Assembly: GCF_019458805.1 (NCBI RefSeq)
Contig: NZ_JAIBOA010000021.1
Location: forward strand, 62,001 to 126,000
DNA length: 64,000 nt
Direction of reading: 5' to 3'
Origin: Actinomadura parmotrematis
Lineage (GTDB): Bacteria; Actinomycetota; Actinomycetes; Streptosporangiales; Streptosporangiaceae
Under the pieces are notes generated by a model. It was not told the DNA's origin and searched no databases. It was given only the letters and a program-made list of their open reading frames with translations. Below are positions 44,423 through 53,217 of the stretch, one piece after another (positions within the stretch are counted from its first letter, which is position 1; every line of letters begins with the position of its first letter). The position numbers and the translations under genes were made by a program.

Positions 44423-46792
44423 ATGTTGTTGAGCATTTTTCGGCGGGGACGGTACGGGGGCGCGCGGACGTGGAAGGCGCCGTGGCGGGCGGGCGGTGAG
44501 CGGAGGCGCCGCTCGGTCTGGTTCCAGATCGCGGTCCTGCTCGTCGTGCCGCTGGTGTCGCTGGTCGCCATCTGGTCCTTCGCCGCGAACCTCACGCTCG
44601 ACAACGCCCTCAGCAAGGACGCCACGCAGCGCGCCAACGACAAGGTCGGCCTGCCGGGGGCCCTCCTCGCGAACGGGTTCCAGGCCGAGCGGGCGCTGTC
44701 GGTGGTGTTCCTCACCGCCGGCGAGCCGGGGCGGGCCGAGCTGGCCGAGCAGCGGGGCCGGACGGACGCGGCCGTCGCGGCGTTCCGCCGCACCGCCCTC
44801 TCCGCCGGCCTGCGCTCCGGCGTCAGCGCCGACATCCGGGGGCGGCTGGACGAGGTGGCGGCCGCCGTCGCGAGGCTGGCGGGCCTGCGGGCCGCGGTCG
44901 ACCGCGGCGCGCTCGGCTGGTCCGACGCGGCCGGCCGCTACGACGAGCTCGTGGACGCGACGCAGCACCTGTTCAGCGGACTGGTGATCGTCAAGGACAT
45001 CGGCGTCTTCCAGGCCGGCCGGGCGCTGATCAACATCGGCTGGGCGCGCGAGTACCTGATGCGCGAGGACTGCGTGATGATCGCCGCCCGGGCGCTGCGG
45101 AACCGGCTCACCCCCGACGAGCGGGCCGCGTTCGGCCGCTGGGCGGGCGCCGGCCGGCAGTTCTACCGGGTCGGCACCGCCGACCTGCACGGCCCGCTGT
45201 CCACCGGGATCGCCGGGCTCGGCGCGTCCGACGGCTACCGGCGCTACCGCGCGCTCGAGGACGCGATCGTCGCGTCGGGCGGGCGGCCCACCGCCGCCCA
45301 GGCGGCCGAGTGGGAGCAGCTGTTCCCGCCGCTCAACGCGGCCTGGGCGCGGGCGCTCAGCGCCACCGGCGCCGCCCTCACCGAGCAGGCCGAGCCGATC
45401 GGCCAGTCGATCGCCCGGCAGCTCGTCCTCGCGGGCGGGCTCGGCCTGGTCGCGGTGCTCGTCTCCATCGCCCTGTCGGTGCTGTTCGGGCGGGGCCTCG
45501 GCCGGGAGCTGCGCGAGCTGCAGCGGGCCGCCCAGCAGCTCGCCGAGGAGCGGCTGCCCTCGGTCGTGGCGCGCCTCCGCCGGGGCGAGCGGGTGGACGT
45601 GGGCACCGAGGCGCCGCCGCTGTCGGTGGGGCGCACCGCGGAGGTCGGCCGGGTCGCCGACGCGCTCTCCCAGGTGCAGCGCACCGCCGTGGCGAGCGCG
45701 ATCGGGGAGGCCGACCTGCGGCAGGGCATCAACCGCGTCTTCCTCAACCTGGCCTGGCGCAGCCAGTCGCTCCTGCACCGCCAGCTGCGGCTCCTCGACG
45801 CGATGGAGCGCCGCGCCGACTCCGAGGTGCTGGAGGACCTGTTCCGGCTGGACCACCTCACGACCCGCATGCGCCGCCACGCCGAGGGCCTGGTGATCCT
45901 GTCGGGCGCCTCCCCGGGCCGCGGGTGGAGCCGCCCGCTGCCGATGGTGGACGTGCTGCGCGCCGCGGTGGCCGAGGTGGAGGACTACACGCGGGTCGAG
46001 GTGTCGACGGGCGAGGAGATCGCCCTGGTCGGCGGGGCCGCCGCCGACATCGTCCACCTGCTCGCCGAGCTGGTGGAGAACGCCACCATGTTCTCGCCGC
46101 CGAACACGCAGGTGATCGTGCGCGGCGAGCCGGTCGGCAAGGGCTACGCGATCGAGGTCGTGGACCGGGGCATCGGCCTGGACGAGGCCGAGCGGGAGCG
46201 GCTGAACCGGGTCCTCGCCCGGCCGCCGGAGTTCGACTTCGCCGACACCGACCGGCTCGGCCTGTTCGTCGTCGCCCGGCTCGCCGCGCGCCGCAACGTG
46301 CGGGTCGGGCTGCAGCCGTCGCTGTACGGCGGGACGACCGCGATCGTCCTGCTGCCGCACGCGCTCGTGGTGAGCGCGCTCGACGCCGACCCGGACGAGG
46401 CGGAGCCGCCCGCGGAGGCCCGGGAGCTCCCTTGGCGGCAGCGGCCGGACGGGGCCGGTGAGAGGCCCGCCGGGCAGGAGCCGCCGGAGCCGTCCCGCGC
46501 GCCGGACGCCGAGGCGGCGCCGCTCCAGGCGTCCGCGCCGCCGGCCGCCGGCAAGCCCGTGCTGGCGCGCCGCAAGCGGATGGAGAACCTGGTGCCGCAG
46601 CTGCGGGCGTCCGGTGCGCAGGCCGTCCCCTCCGCGGAGGAGGCCGGGCGGTCGTGGGCCGAGGCGCCCCCGGGGCGCGCGGAGCCGGAGCCCGAGCGGA
46701 CGCGCGACCTGTGGGGGGCTCTGCAGGGCGGCTGGGAACGGGGCCGCGACCAGGACGCGCCGGACGGGGCCGCCGGGGAGGGGACGTCATGA
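44423..46792 (+). CDS. cvnA: CvnA-type conservon sensor, histidine-kinase-like
   Basis: 789 residues. A basic N-terminus and membrane helix at about 32-52, an extracellular nitrate/sulfite-sensor-like region at about 55-320, a second membrane helix at about 340-360, a HAMP-like linker, a helical segment FLNLAWRSQSLLHRQLRLLDAMER near 435 and a HATPase domain with LAELVENATMFSPPNTQV near 550 and DRGIGLDEAER near 582. The C-terminal 130 residues are a Pro/Ala/Glu tail. CvnA proteins sense at the membrane and act with roadblock, DUF742 and GTPase partners encoded directly downstream. ATGA overlap with cvnB. Confidence 0.92.
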   Translation: MLLSIFRRGRYGGARTWKAPWRAGGERRRRSVWFQIAVLLVVPLVSLVAIWSFAANLTLDNALSKDATQRANDKVGLPGALLANGFQAERALSVVFLTAGEPGRAELAEQRGRTDAAVAAFRRTALSAGLRSGVSADIRGRLDEVAAAVARLAGLRAAVDRGALGWSDAAGRYDELVDATQHLFSGLVIVKDIGVFQAGRALINIGWAREYLMREDCVMIAARALRNRLTPDERAAFGRWAGAGRQFYRVGTADLHGPLSTGIAGLGASDGYRRYRALEDAIVASGGRPTAAQAAEWEQLFPPLNAAWARALSATGAALTEQAEPIGQSIARQLVLAGGLGLVAVLVSIALSVLFGRGLGRELRELQRAAQQLAEERLPSVVARLRRGERVDVGTEAPPLSVGRTAEVGRVADALSQVQRTAVASAIGEADLRQGINRVFLNLAWRSQSLLHRQLRLLDAMERRADSEVLEDLFRLDHLTTRMRRHAEGLVILSGASPGRGWSRPLPMVDVLRAAVAEVEDYTRVEVSTGEEIALVGGAAADIVHLLAELVENATMFSPPNTQVIVRGEPVGKGYAIEVVDRGIGLDEAERERLNRVLARPPEFDFADTDRLGLFVVARLAARRNVRVGLQPSLYGGTTAIVLLPHALVVSALDADPDEAEPPAEARELPWRQRPDGAGERPAGQEPPEPSRAPDAEAAPLQASAPPAAGKPVLARRKRMENLVPQLRASGAQAVPSAEEAGRSWAEAPPGRAEPEPERTRDLWGALQGGWERGRDQDAPDGAAGEGTS

Positions 46793-47202
46793 CGCGATCC
46801 GACATCGCCGGCGAGCTCGGCTGGATGCTCGACGACCTCGTCGAGCGGGTCGGGGACGTCCGCACGGCCATGGTCCTGTCCCGGGACGGCCTGATCATGG
46901 CCACGACGCGCGGGATGGACCGCGAGAACGCCGAGTTCCTGGCGGCGCTCGCCGCGGGGTTCTTCAGCCTGGCGGCCGGGGCCCGCGACCATCTGGAGGC
47001 GGGCGAGGTCCGGCAGGCGGTGATCGAGCTGGAGGAGGGCCTGTTCTTCGTCGTGCCGGCCGGGGTGAACAGCTGCCTGGCGCTGCTCAGCCGGGCCGGG
47101 AGCGACGCCGGGCTGGTGAGCTACGAGATGACGATGCTGGTCCGGCGGGTCAGCCGGCACCTGGCCGCCCGCCCCCGCGGCGCCGACCTCGGCGCGGGGT
47201 GA
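46789..47202 (+). CDS. cvnB: CvnB, roadblock/LC7 protein
   Basis: 137 residues from ATG 46789 (4-bp overlap with cvnA). Roadblock/LC7 fold with LGWMLDDLVERVGDVRTAMVLSRDGL near 9-35, the Gly-rich segment AAGFFSLAAGARDHL near 62 and LFFVVPAGVNSCLALL near 85. In conservons it is the small GTPase-activating or scaffold partner that links the sensor to the GTPase at the membrane. Confidence 0.93.
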   Translation: MTRSDIAGELGWMLDDLVERVGDVRTAMVLSRDGLIMATTRGMDRENAEFLAALAAGFFSLAAGARDHLEAGEVRQAVIELEEGLFFVVPAGVNSCLALLSRAGSDAGLVSYEMTMLVRRVSRHLAARPRGADLGAG

Positions 47203-47208
47203 GCGGCG

Positions 47209-47580
47209 ATGAGCGGCCGTCGTGAACGGTGGCTGGACGAGGACGCCGGTCCCCTCGTCCGCCCGTACGCCATCACCCGCGGCCGCACCCGGGCCCGCGG
47301 CGCGGCGCTGGACCTGGTGACCATCCTGGTCGCCGCCGAGGGCCCGGCGGCGCCCCGGTCCGGCCTGTCCCCCGAGCACCAGCGCGTGCTCCGGCTCTGC
47401 CGGGCCCCGCACACCCTGGTCGACCTGGCGTCCCGGCTGGAGCTGCCGCTCGGCGTCATCCGGGTGCTGGTGGACGAGCTCCTGGAGCCGGGCCTGCTGC
47501 GGGTGGAGACCCCGGCGCCCACCGCGCTCCCCGACCTCGACGTCCTGAGGAGGATCCGTGACGAGCTCCGGACGATCTGA
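47209..47580 (+). CDS. cvnC: CvnC, DUF742 protein
   Basis: 123 residues. DUF742: LVRPYAITRGRTRARG near 16-32 and a winged-helix-like C-terminal half with LCRAPHTLVDLASRLELPLGVIRVLVDELLEPGLL near 62-97. It starts 6 bp after cvnB and its end overlaps the cvnD start by 23 bp. The role within conservons is not settled; it links the GTPase to the sensor. Confidence 0.93.
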   Translation: MSGRRERWLDEDAGPLVRPYAITRGRTRARGAALDLVTILVAAEGPAAPRSGLSPEHQRVLRLCRAPHTLVDLASRLELPLGVIRVLVDELLEPGLLRVETPAPTALPDLDVLRRIRDELRTI

Positions 47581-48154
47581 CCGCGCCGCCGCGCCGCGGG
47601 CCGCCTACAAGATCCTGGTGGCCGGCGGGTTCGGCACCGGCAAGACGACGATGGTGGGCGCGGTCAGCGAGATCCGCCCGCTGCGGACCGAGGAGTCGAT
47701 CACCGAGGCGAGCGCGGGCGTGGACGACCTCAGCGAGCTGGAGCGCAAGTCCACCACGACGGTCGCCATGGACTTCGGCCGCATCACCCTCGGCGACGGC
47801 CTGGCGGTCTACCTGTTCGGCACGCCCGGGCAGGAGCGGTTCTGGTTCATGTGGGAGGAGCTCGCGCGCGGCGCGCTCGGCGCGGTGGTCGTGGTGGACA
47901 CCCGCCGCATCTCCGCGAGCTTCGCCTCGCTGGACTACTTCGAGCAGCGCGCGGAGCCCTTCGTCATCGCGGTCAACCGCTTCGAGGGCTCGGTGGAGTA
48001 CACCGAGGAGGAGATCCGCACCGCGCTGGACACCGACCCCGAGGTCCCGATCGTGCTGTTCGACGCGCGGGACCGGGAGTCGGCCAAGTTCGTCCTGGTC
48101 GAGCTGCTGGACCACGCCATCAGCCGCCCGCGCGAGGTCCCGGCCGGCCTCTGA
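47558..48154 (+). CDS. cvnD: CvnD, Ras-like GTPase of the conservon
   Basis: 198 residues from GTG 47558. P-loop GGFGTGKTT near residue 24-32, TTTVAMDFGRI near 65, the switch-II DxxG analogue LFGTPGQERFWFMWEEL near 84, and NRFEG near 128 in place of NKxD. Missing the classical NKxD lysine is common in this subfamily. It is the last gene of the cvnABCD set and is followed by a hydrolase gene 72 bp on. Confidence 0.93.
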   Translation: MTSSGRSDRAAAPRAAYKILVAGGFGTGKTTMVGAVSEIRPLRTEESITEASAGVDDLSELERKSTTTVAMDFGRITLGDGLAVYLFGTPGQERFWFMWEELARGALGAVVVVDTRRISASFASLDYFEQRAEPFVIAVNRFEGSVEYTEEEIRTALDTDPEVPIVLFDARDRESAKFVLVELLDHAISRPREVPAGL

Positions 48155-48226
48155 CGGTCGGGGGGCCGCCGTGGGATGATCGTGGCCGGTCCCCCGGCCC
48201 CCGGTCCGAGCGAGGCGAGTTCGTCC

Positions 48227-49198
48227 ATGAGCGAAGCGGTGTCCGTGCGGCCGTGGCGGGCTCGGGCCCGGCGGTGGGGGCGGCGGCTGGTGCAGGCGGC
48301 CGTGGTCGCGTTCATCGTGGTGACGCTGGCCTCGTTCGGGTTCAACGCGCTGACGCGGGGGCACGCCGCGCCGCCGCCGGGACAGCTGTACGTGCAGGCC
48401 GGGGACGTGCGGACGCGGTACCGCGTGTGGGGCACCGGCGGCAGCCCGATCGTGCTGGTGCACGGCGCGTTCGAGAACGCCGACATGTGGGAGCCGCTCG
48501 CCGGAGCGCTGGCGCGGACGCACATGGTGTACGCGCTGGACGCGACCGGCAACGGGTACAGCGAGCGGCGCCCGCCCTACGACGCGGCGCACATGGGGGC
48601 CCAGCTCGTCGCGTTCATCGACGCGCTGCACCTGGTCCGGCCGGTCGTCGCCGGGCATTCCAGCGGCGCGGCGATCGTCGCCGAGGCGGCGCTGCGCGAC
48701 CCGCGGGGCGTCGGCGGGGTGGCCTTCCTCGACGGGGACGCGCTGCTGACGGGCGCGGGCCAGCGCAACCCGCTGCCCTACCTGCTGCTCGATCCCTACC
48801 GGACGTCCGCGCTGCGGCTGGCGCTCCGGTCGGACGGGCTGGTGCGCAGCGCGTACGCCGCCATCTGCGGGCCGCGCTGCGCGCGGCTGGACGACGCCGG
48901 GGTGGACCGGTGGCGGCGGCCGTTCATGGTCGAGGGGGCCGAGAAGGCGCTCTGGCAGATGCTGCGCGCCGGCGTCGTCGGCCTGCCGACGGAGCGGGTC
49001 GCGGCCCTGCGCGCCCTGCCGATGCGCAAGCTCGTGGTCTACGGCGCGGACGACCCGGTCTTCACCAAGGCGTCGCCGTACGAGACGGCGGCGCTGATCG
49101 GCGCCCCCTCCCCCACGCTCATCCCCGACGCCCGCCACCTCGCGGTCATCTCCGACCCGGTTCCGATCGCCGCCGCCCTGGACGCCCTGGCGCGCTGA
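48227..49198 (+). CDS. Membrane-anchored alpha/beta hydrolase
   Basis: 323 residues from ATG 48227. One N-terminal membrane helix (AVVAFIVVTLASFGFNAL, about 22-40) places the catalytic part outside. VLVHGAFENADMWEPLAGAL near 80-98 is the oxyanion region, VVAGHSSGAAIVAEAAL near 145 carries the nucleophile serine in GHSSG, and YGADDPVF near 276 and DARHLAV near 303 supply Asp and His. Fold family of lipases, esterases and haloperoxidases; the substrate is unknown. It may be cotranscribed with the conservon. Confidence 0.82.
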   Translation: MSEAVSVRPWRARARRWGRRLVQAAVVAFIVVTLASFGFNALTRGHAAPPPGQLYVQAGDVRTRYRVWGTGGSPIVLVHGAFENADMWEPLAGALARTHMVYALDATGNGYSERRPPYDAAHMGAQLVAFIDALHLVRPVVAGHSSGAAIVAEAALRDPRGVGGVAFLDGDALLTGAGQRNPLPYLLLDPYRTSALRLALRSDGLVRSAYAAICGPRCARLDDAGVDRWRRPFMVEGAEKALWQMLRAGVVGLPTERVAALRALPMRKLVVYGADDPVFTKASPYETAALIGAPSPTLIPDARHLAVISDPVPIAAALDALAR

Positions 49199-49205
49199 CG
49201 CCCGC

Positions 49206-49709
49206 TCATGCGCCGGGCGCGGCGCGGTGGCGCTCCCAGGTGTCGCGGAGGAAGCCGTACTGGATGCGCAGGTGCTTCGGGGCGGACGGCGGGGCCACCG
49301 CGTAGCGCTCGTTCCGCAGGGTCGGGAACGGTTCGGCCGGTACGGAGTGCAGGATCTCCTCCCCCGCCGGGGTGCGCACGACCACGTCCCAGAACCGGGG
49401 CCGGCGGTGCAGTTCCACGCCGGTGACCTCGTCCCAGGGCAGGTGCCTGCGCCTGAAGGCGCCGATGACGTGGATGCCCTCCGGCCCGACGACCACCCGT
49501 TCGGCCAGCCTCAGCGCCGCCCGCACGGCCAGGTAGAGCATGCCGGCCGCCATGACGCCCCCGACGAACCGGAAGCCGAAGGAGTTCTCGAGCAGGTCGC
49601 CGGCCGCGATGATCTTGAGTAGCCACACCGACGTCGCGAGGAGCATGACGCAGCCGAAGGCCAGGAGGGCGCGCCCCGAGGCGCTCGTCAGGGTCATGCG
49701 TTCCGCCAC
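49206..49709 (-). CDS. PH-domain membrane protein
   Basis: 167 residues from GTG 49709; ATG 49697 is possible and has a GGCGGA site. Two membrane helices at about 13-33 and 48-66 are followed by a small bacterial PH domain (about 70-135) with the typical VVVGPEGIHVIGAFRRRHLPWDEVTGVEL start and VVVRTPAGEEILHSVPAEPF. Such proteins are common in actinobacteria and of unknown role. Convergent with the hydrolase gene, 7 bp apart. Confidence 0.78.
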   Translation of the reverse strand: MAERMTLTSASGRALLAFGCVMLLATSVWLLKIIAAGDLLENSFGFRFVGGVMAAGMLYLAVRAALRLAERVVVGPEGIHVIGAFRRRHLPWDEVTGVELHRRPRFWDVVVRTPAGEEILHSVPAEPFPTLRNERYAVAPPSAPKHLRIQYGFLRDTWERHRAAPGA

Positions 49710-49767
49710 GCGGCCAAGTGTGCCCCGATCGCCGCCGCCCCGGCCGGGAAAAAGGGAAGTTCGGGGA

Positions 49768-50994
49768 TCAGGCGGAGGCGAGGTCCTCCAGCGTTCCGAC
49801 GAGTTCGGCCGGGGTCGGCTGGGCCAGGATCTCCGCGCGGATGCGGGCGGCGGCGGTGCGGTGGGCGGGGTCGGTGAGGAGGGCGTCGAGGGCCGCGCGC
49901 AGGGCGGCCGGATCGGCCTCGTGGCCGGGGAGGTGGCGGCCGGCGCCGGCGGCGGCGACGCGGCGGCCGGTGGCGGCCTGCTCGGCGGCGAAGGTGGTGA
50001 TCAGTTGAGGGACGCCCGCCCGCAGGGCGGTCATGGCGCTGCCGCTGCCGCCGTGGTGGATCACGGCGGCGCAGCCGGGCAGGACGGCCATCAGCGGGAC
50101 GTGCTCGGCCACCCGGACGCCGGCCGGCACGCGGCCGAGGGCGGCGACGTCCGCGGCGGTCGCGGTGACGACGACCTCGCGGCCGGTGCCGTCCAGGGCG
50201 CGCAGGATGTCGGGCAGCAGGTAGGAGCGCGGGCCGGAGGTCGCGGTGAGGGCCGTCGACCAGGTGACGCAGACGCGGGGGCGGCCGGGCGCCGGCGGTT
50301 CGAGCGTCCAGGCCGGGACGGGGGTGGTCCCGTTGAAGGGGACGTAGCCGAAGCGGGTGCGGGCGGCCCGGACGGGCGCCTCCAGGGACGGCGGGCACGG
50401 GTCGAGGACGTGCTCGATCATGTCCAGGTCGAAGGGGCCCTGGCCGTGGCGGGGGAAGGACCCGCTGTGGTCGGCCGGGACGATGCCCATGTGCGGGGGC
50501 TCGTGGGTGCCGACCGGCCCCCACAGGCAGAGCGCCGCCGGCACGCCGGTGACGCGGGCCGCGAGCAGCCCCTCCAGGCTGGCCGGGTCGTGCAGGACCA
50601 GGCCGGGCCGCCAGGCGCGGGCGAACTCGACGGCCGCGTCGAAGCTCCGCGCCGCCCGCTCGGCGAGGGCGGGCGCGACGTCGGCCCGGAAGGCGGCGGC
50701 GTCGAAGTCGGCGAGGTCGGCCAGCGGCTCGCCGGTGAGCGGGTGCGGCGGGAGCCAGGGGTAGGGGCGGTGGCCGTCGGCGGCCTCCCGGACGGCTTGG
50801 AGGCGGAGCCGGGTGAGGACCTCCATGCCGTCCAGGACGGGCACCGGCAGCAGGCCCGTCCGGCCGACCGCCGCCGTCTGGCCGGGGGTGCAGAGCACCC
50901 GTACCTCGTGGCCCGCCGCCTGCAGCGCCCAGCCGAGGGGCACCATCGCCGCGTAGTGGGTCGCCTGCGAGGACACGGTGAACACGACCCGCAC
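49768..50994 (-). CDS. Macrolide-type glycosyltransferase (GT1, EryCIII/DesVII-like)
   Basis: 408 residues. N-terminal acceptor domain with MRVVFTVSSQATHYAAMVPLGWALQAAGHEV; C-terminal donor domain with HVPLMAVLPGCAAVIHHGGSGSAMTALRAGVPQL near 300-335, the nucleotide-sugar signature of GT1 antibiotic glycosyltransferases. Members near EryCIII need a P450-like activator; none is in the window. It sits 3 kb from rmlA, rmlB and the 2,3-dehydratase and should attach a TDP-2,6-dideoxysugar to a natural product. The acceptor is unknown. Confidence 0.85.
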   Translation of the reverse strand: MRVVFTVSSQATHYAAMVPLGWALQAAGHEVRVLCTPGQTAAVGRTGLLPVPVLDGMEVLTRLRLQAVREAADGHRPYPWLPPHPLTGEPLADLADFDAAAFRADVAPALAERAARSFDAAVEFARAWRPGLVLHDPASLEGLLAARVTGVPAALCLWGPVGTHEPPHMGIVPADHSGSFPRHGQGPFDLDMIEHVLDPCPPSLEAPVRAARTRFGYVPFNGTTPVPAWTLEPPAPGRPRVCVTWSTALTATSGPRSYLLPDILRALDGTGREVVVTATAADVAALGRVPAGVRVAEHVPLMAVLPGCAAVIHHGGSGSAMTALRAGVPQLITTFAAEQAATGRRVAAAGAGRHLPGHEADPAALRAALDALLTDPAHRTAAARIRAEILAQPTPAELVGTLEDLASA

Positions 50995-51028
50995 GTGAGG
51001 GCTCCTCGGCCGGGGTGGGCGGCGCCGG

Positions 51029-52018
51029 TCAGGGGGCGAGGCGGGCGCGGTCGGTCGGCTCGGTCCAGTCGGCCCGGTGGGGCTCGACCTCGATGCGGTG
51101 CACGGCCGGGTCGAGGAACGGCGGGCCGAGGTGGGTGAAGGCGTCGAGGTCGGTGGTCTCGCCGAAGGCCCGGTTCGCGTACAGGTCGCGGGCGTAGGGC
51201 CACAGGTTCGGGAAGTCCACCAGCCGCCGCTCGCTGATCTTGGCGAAGGGGTTGTAGGTGAGGTCGAAGCGCGCGAGCGTCACCCAGAACCGCACGTCGG
51301 ACTCGGTGATGGAGGCGCCGTGCAGGTAGCGGCGGGTGGCGAGCCGCTCGTCCAGGACGTCCAGCGCGGCGATGACGCGGCCGCGCAGGCGCTCGTAGTC
51401 CTCGTCGGAGGCGGCGCCGGCGACCCGGTAGTTGCCGTCGTTGAAGTTGACGTAGATGTACTCGTTCAGCTCGTCGATCTCGGCGCGCAGCTCGGCCGGG
51501 TAGGGCTGGACGGCCGGGTCGCCGTACGCCTCGAACGCGGTGCCGAGGTCGAGGGTGATGTCGGGGAAGTTGTTGCTGACGATCCGGCCGGTCGCGCGGT
51601 CCCAGAGGACGGGGACCGAGATGTGGCCGCCGTAGCCGGGCTCGGTCGCCTCGTACGCCTCGCGCAGGAACCGGAAGCCGTTGACGGGGTCGGGGCCCCG
51701 GTTCTCGCGGAAGGCCCAGCCGCGCCCGTCGCGCTCCTCGTCCACGTAGGACAGCGAGACGACGTCCTCCAGGCCCTTCAGGATGCGGACGATCGCGCTG
51801 CGGTGCGCCCACGGGCAGCGGTGCGAGACGTAGAGGTGGTAGCGGCCGGGCTCGGCCTTGTAGCCGCTGGATCCGTCGGCGGTGACGCGCCCCTGGAAGG
51901 GGTAGCGGGGCCGGTTCCAGCCGCCGTTCTCGACCTTGAGCGCGGTGGCGCCGTAGACGCCGTGCTCGTCGTAGTCCACGGGGCTGGCGTAGACGGGGGC
52001 ACCGGTCGGCGCGGTCAT
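51029..52018 (-). CDS. Glutathionyl/mycothiol-hydroquinone reductase (Xi-class GST)
   Basis: 329 residues, the full length of YqjG/PcpF-type enzymes. RYHLYVSHRCPWAHRSAIV near 60-78 holds the catalytic cysteine in CPWAH, VSLSYVDEERDGRGWAF and FLREAYEATEPGYGG follow, IVSNNFPDI near 145 is the thioredoxin-fold core, and ITESDVRFWVTLARFD near 235 is the GST C-domain. Actinobacteria use mycothiol, so a mycothiol-linked quinone reductase is an inference. It shares strand with the glycosyltransferase, 34 bp apart, and might detoxify quinone products. Confidence 0.87.
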   Translation of the reverse strand: MTAPTGAPVYASPVDYDEHGVYGATALKVENGGWNRPRYPFQGRVTADGSSGYKAEPGRYHLYVSHRCPWAHRSAIVRILKGLEDVVSLSYVDEERDGRGWAFRENRGPDPVNGFRFLREAYEATEPGYGGHISVPVLWDRATGRIVSNNFPDITLDLGTAFEAYGDPAVQPYPAELRAEIDELNEYIYVNFNDGNYRVAGAASDEDYERLRGRVIAALDVLDERLATRRYLHGASITESDVRFWVTLARFDLTYNPFAKISERRLVDFPNLWPYARDLYANRAFGETTDLDAFTHLGPPFLDPAVHRIEVEPHRADWTEPTDRARLAP

Positions 52019-52152
52019 CGATCCGCCTCCAGGGGTCGGGGGGGGTGGTCAACCATTCCTACCACCGAAGAAGGGAGTCCTGGTCAGGCCCTAGGGGTTC
52101 CGGGGCCGAGGTCAGGGGGGCGGGCCGCGGGGCGCCCGCCGACGATGGGCGC

Positions 52153-53217
52153 ATGAGAGCCCTGGTCCTATCCGGCGGGTCCGGAACACGGCTGCGCCCC
52201 ATCACGCACACGTCCGCGAAACAGCTGGTGCCCGTCGGGAACAAGCCGGTCCTCTTCTACGGGCTGGAGGCGATCGCCGAGGCGGGGATCACCGAGGTCG
52301 GCATCGTCGTCGGGGAGACCGCCGCCGAGATCGAGGCGGCGGTCGGCGACGGGTCGCGGTTCGGCCTGGACGTCACCTACCTGCGGCAGGAGGCGCCGCT
52401 CGGCCTCGCGCACGGCGTCCTCATCGCCCGCGACTTCCTCGGCGACGAGGACTTCCTGCTGTTCCTCGGCGACAACTTCATCGTCGGCGGCATCACCGGC
52501 GTCGTCGAGCGGTTCCGCGCCGACCCGGCCGACGCCCGGCTGCTGCTCACCGAGGTGCCCGACCCGACCCGCTTCGGCGTCGCCGAGCTCGGGCCGGACG
52601 GGCGGATCGTCGGCATCGAGGAGAAGCCGAGCCGCCCGAAGAGCGACCTCGCGCTCGTCGGCGTCTACCTGTTCGGCCCGGCGGTCCACCGGGCCGTCCG
52701 CGCGATCGAGCCGTCCGCGCGGGGCGAGCTGGAGATCAGCGACGCCATCCAGTGGCTGCTGGACGAGGGCCGCGACGTCCGCGCCACGACGATCACCGGG
52801 TACTGGAAGGACACCGGCGACGTCGACGACATGCTGGAGGCCAACCGCACCGTCCTGGAGGGCCTGGAGCACGGCGTCGCGGGCGAGGTGGACGCCGACA
52901 CCGAGATCATCGGCCGGGTCCGCATCGCGGCCGGCGCGATCGTGAAGGCGAGCCGCATCGTCGGGCCGGTGACGGTCGGGGCGGGCGCCCGGATCGTCGG
53001 GTCCTACGTCGGGCCGTTCACCTCGATCGCCGACGGCGTCCGGATCGAGGACAGCGAGATCGAGTACTCCATCGTGCTCGGCGGCGCCTCCATCCAGGGC
53101 GTGCGGCCGATCGAGGCGTCCCTGGTCGGGCGGGCCGTGGAGGTGACGCCGGCGTCGCGGACGCGCGCCGCGCACCGCCTGGTCCTCGGCGACTACAGCC
53201 GGGTGCGGATCTCATGA
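52153..53217 (+). CDS. rmlA: Glucose-1-phosphate thymidylyltransferase, long form (RmlA/StrD)
   Basis: 354 residues from ATG 52153. Nucleotidyltransferase motif LSGGSGTRLRPITHTSAKQLVP at 6-27, NKPVLFYGLEAIAEAGI, LGDNFIVGGI near 110, and EEKPSRPKSDLALVGVYLF near 157. The extra 110 residues after the core form a left-handed beta-helix (VGPVTVGAGARIVGSYVGPF). The long form is typical of antibiotic sugar clusters. It makes dTDP-glucose and is coupled to rmlB by a 4-bp overlap. A possible start upstream at 52045 was rejected. Confidence 0.93.
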   Translation: MRALVLSGGSGTRLRPITHTSAKQLVPVGNKPVLFYGLEAIAEAGITEVGIVVGETAAEIEAAVGDGSRFGLDVTYLRQEAPLGLAHGVLIARDFLGDEDFLLFLGDNFIVGGITGVVERFRADPADARLLLTEVPDPTRFGVAELGPDGRIVGIEEKPSRPKSDLALVGVYLFGPAVHRAVRAIEPSARGELEISDAIQWLLDEGRDVRATTITGYWKDTGDVDDMLEANRTVLEGLEHGVAGEVDADTEIIGRVRIAAGAIVKASRIVGPVTVGAGARIVGSYVGPFTSIADGVRIEDSEIEYSIVLGGASIQGVRPIEASLVGRAVEVTPASRTRAAHRLVLGDYSRVRIS

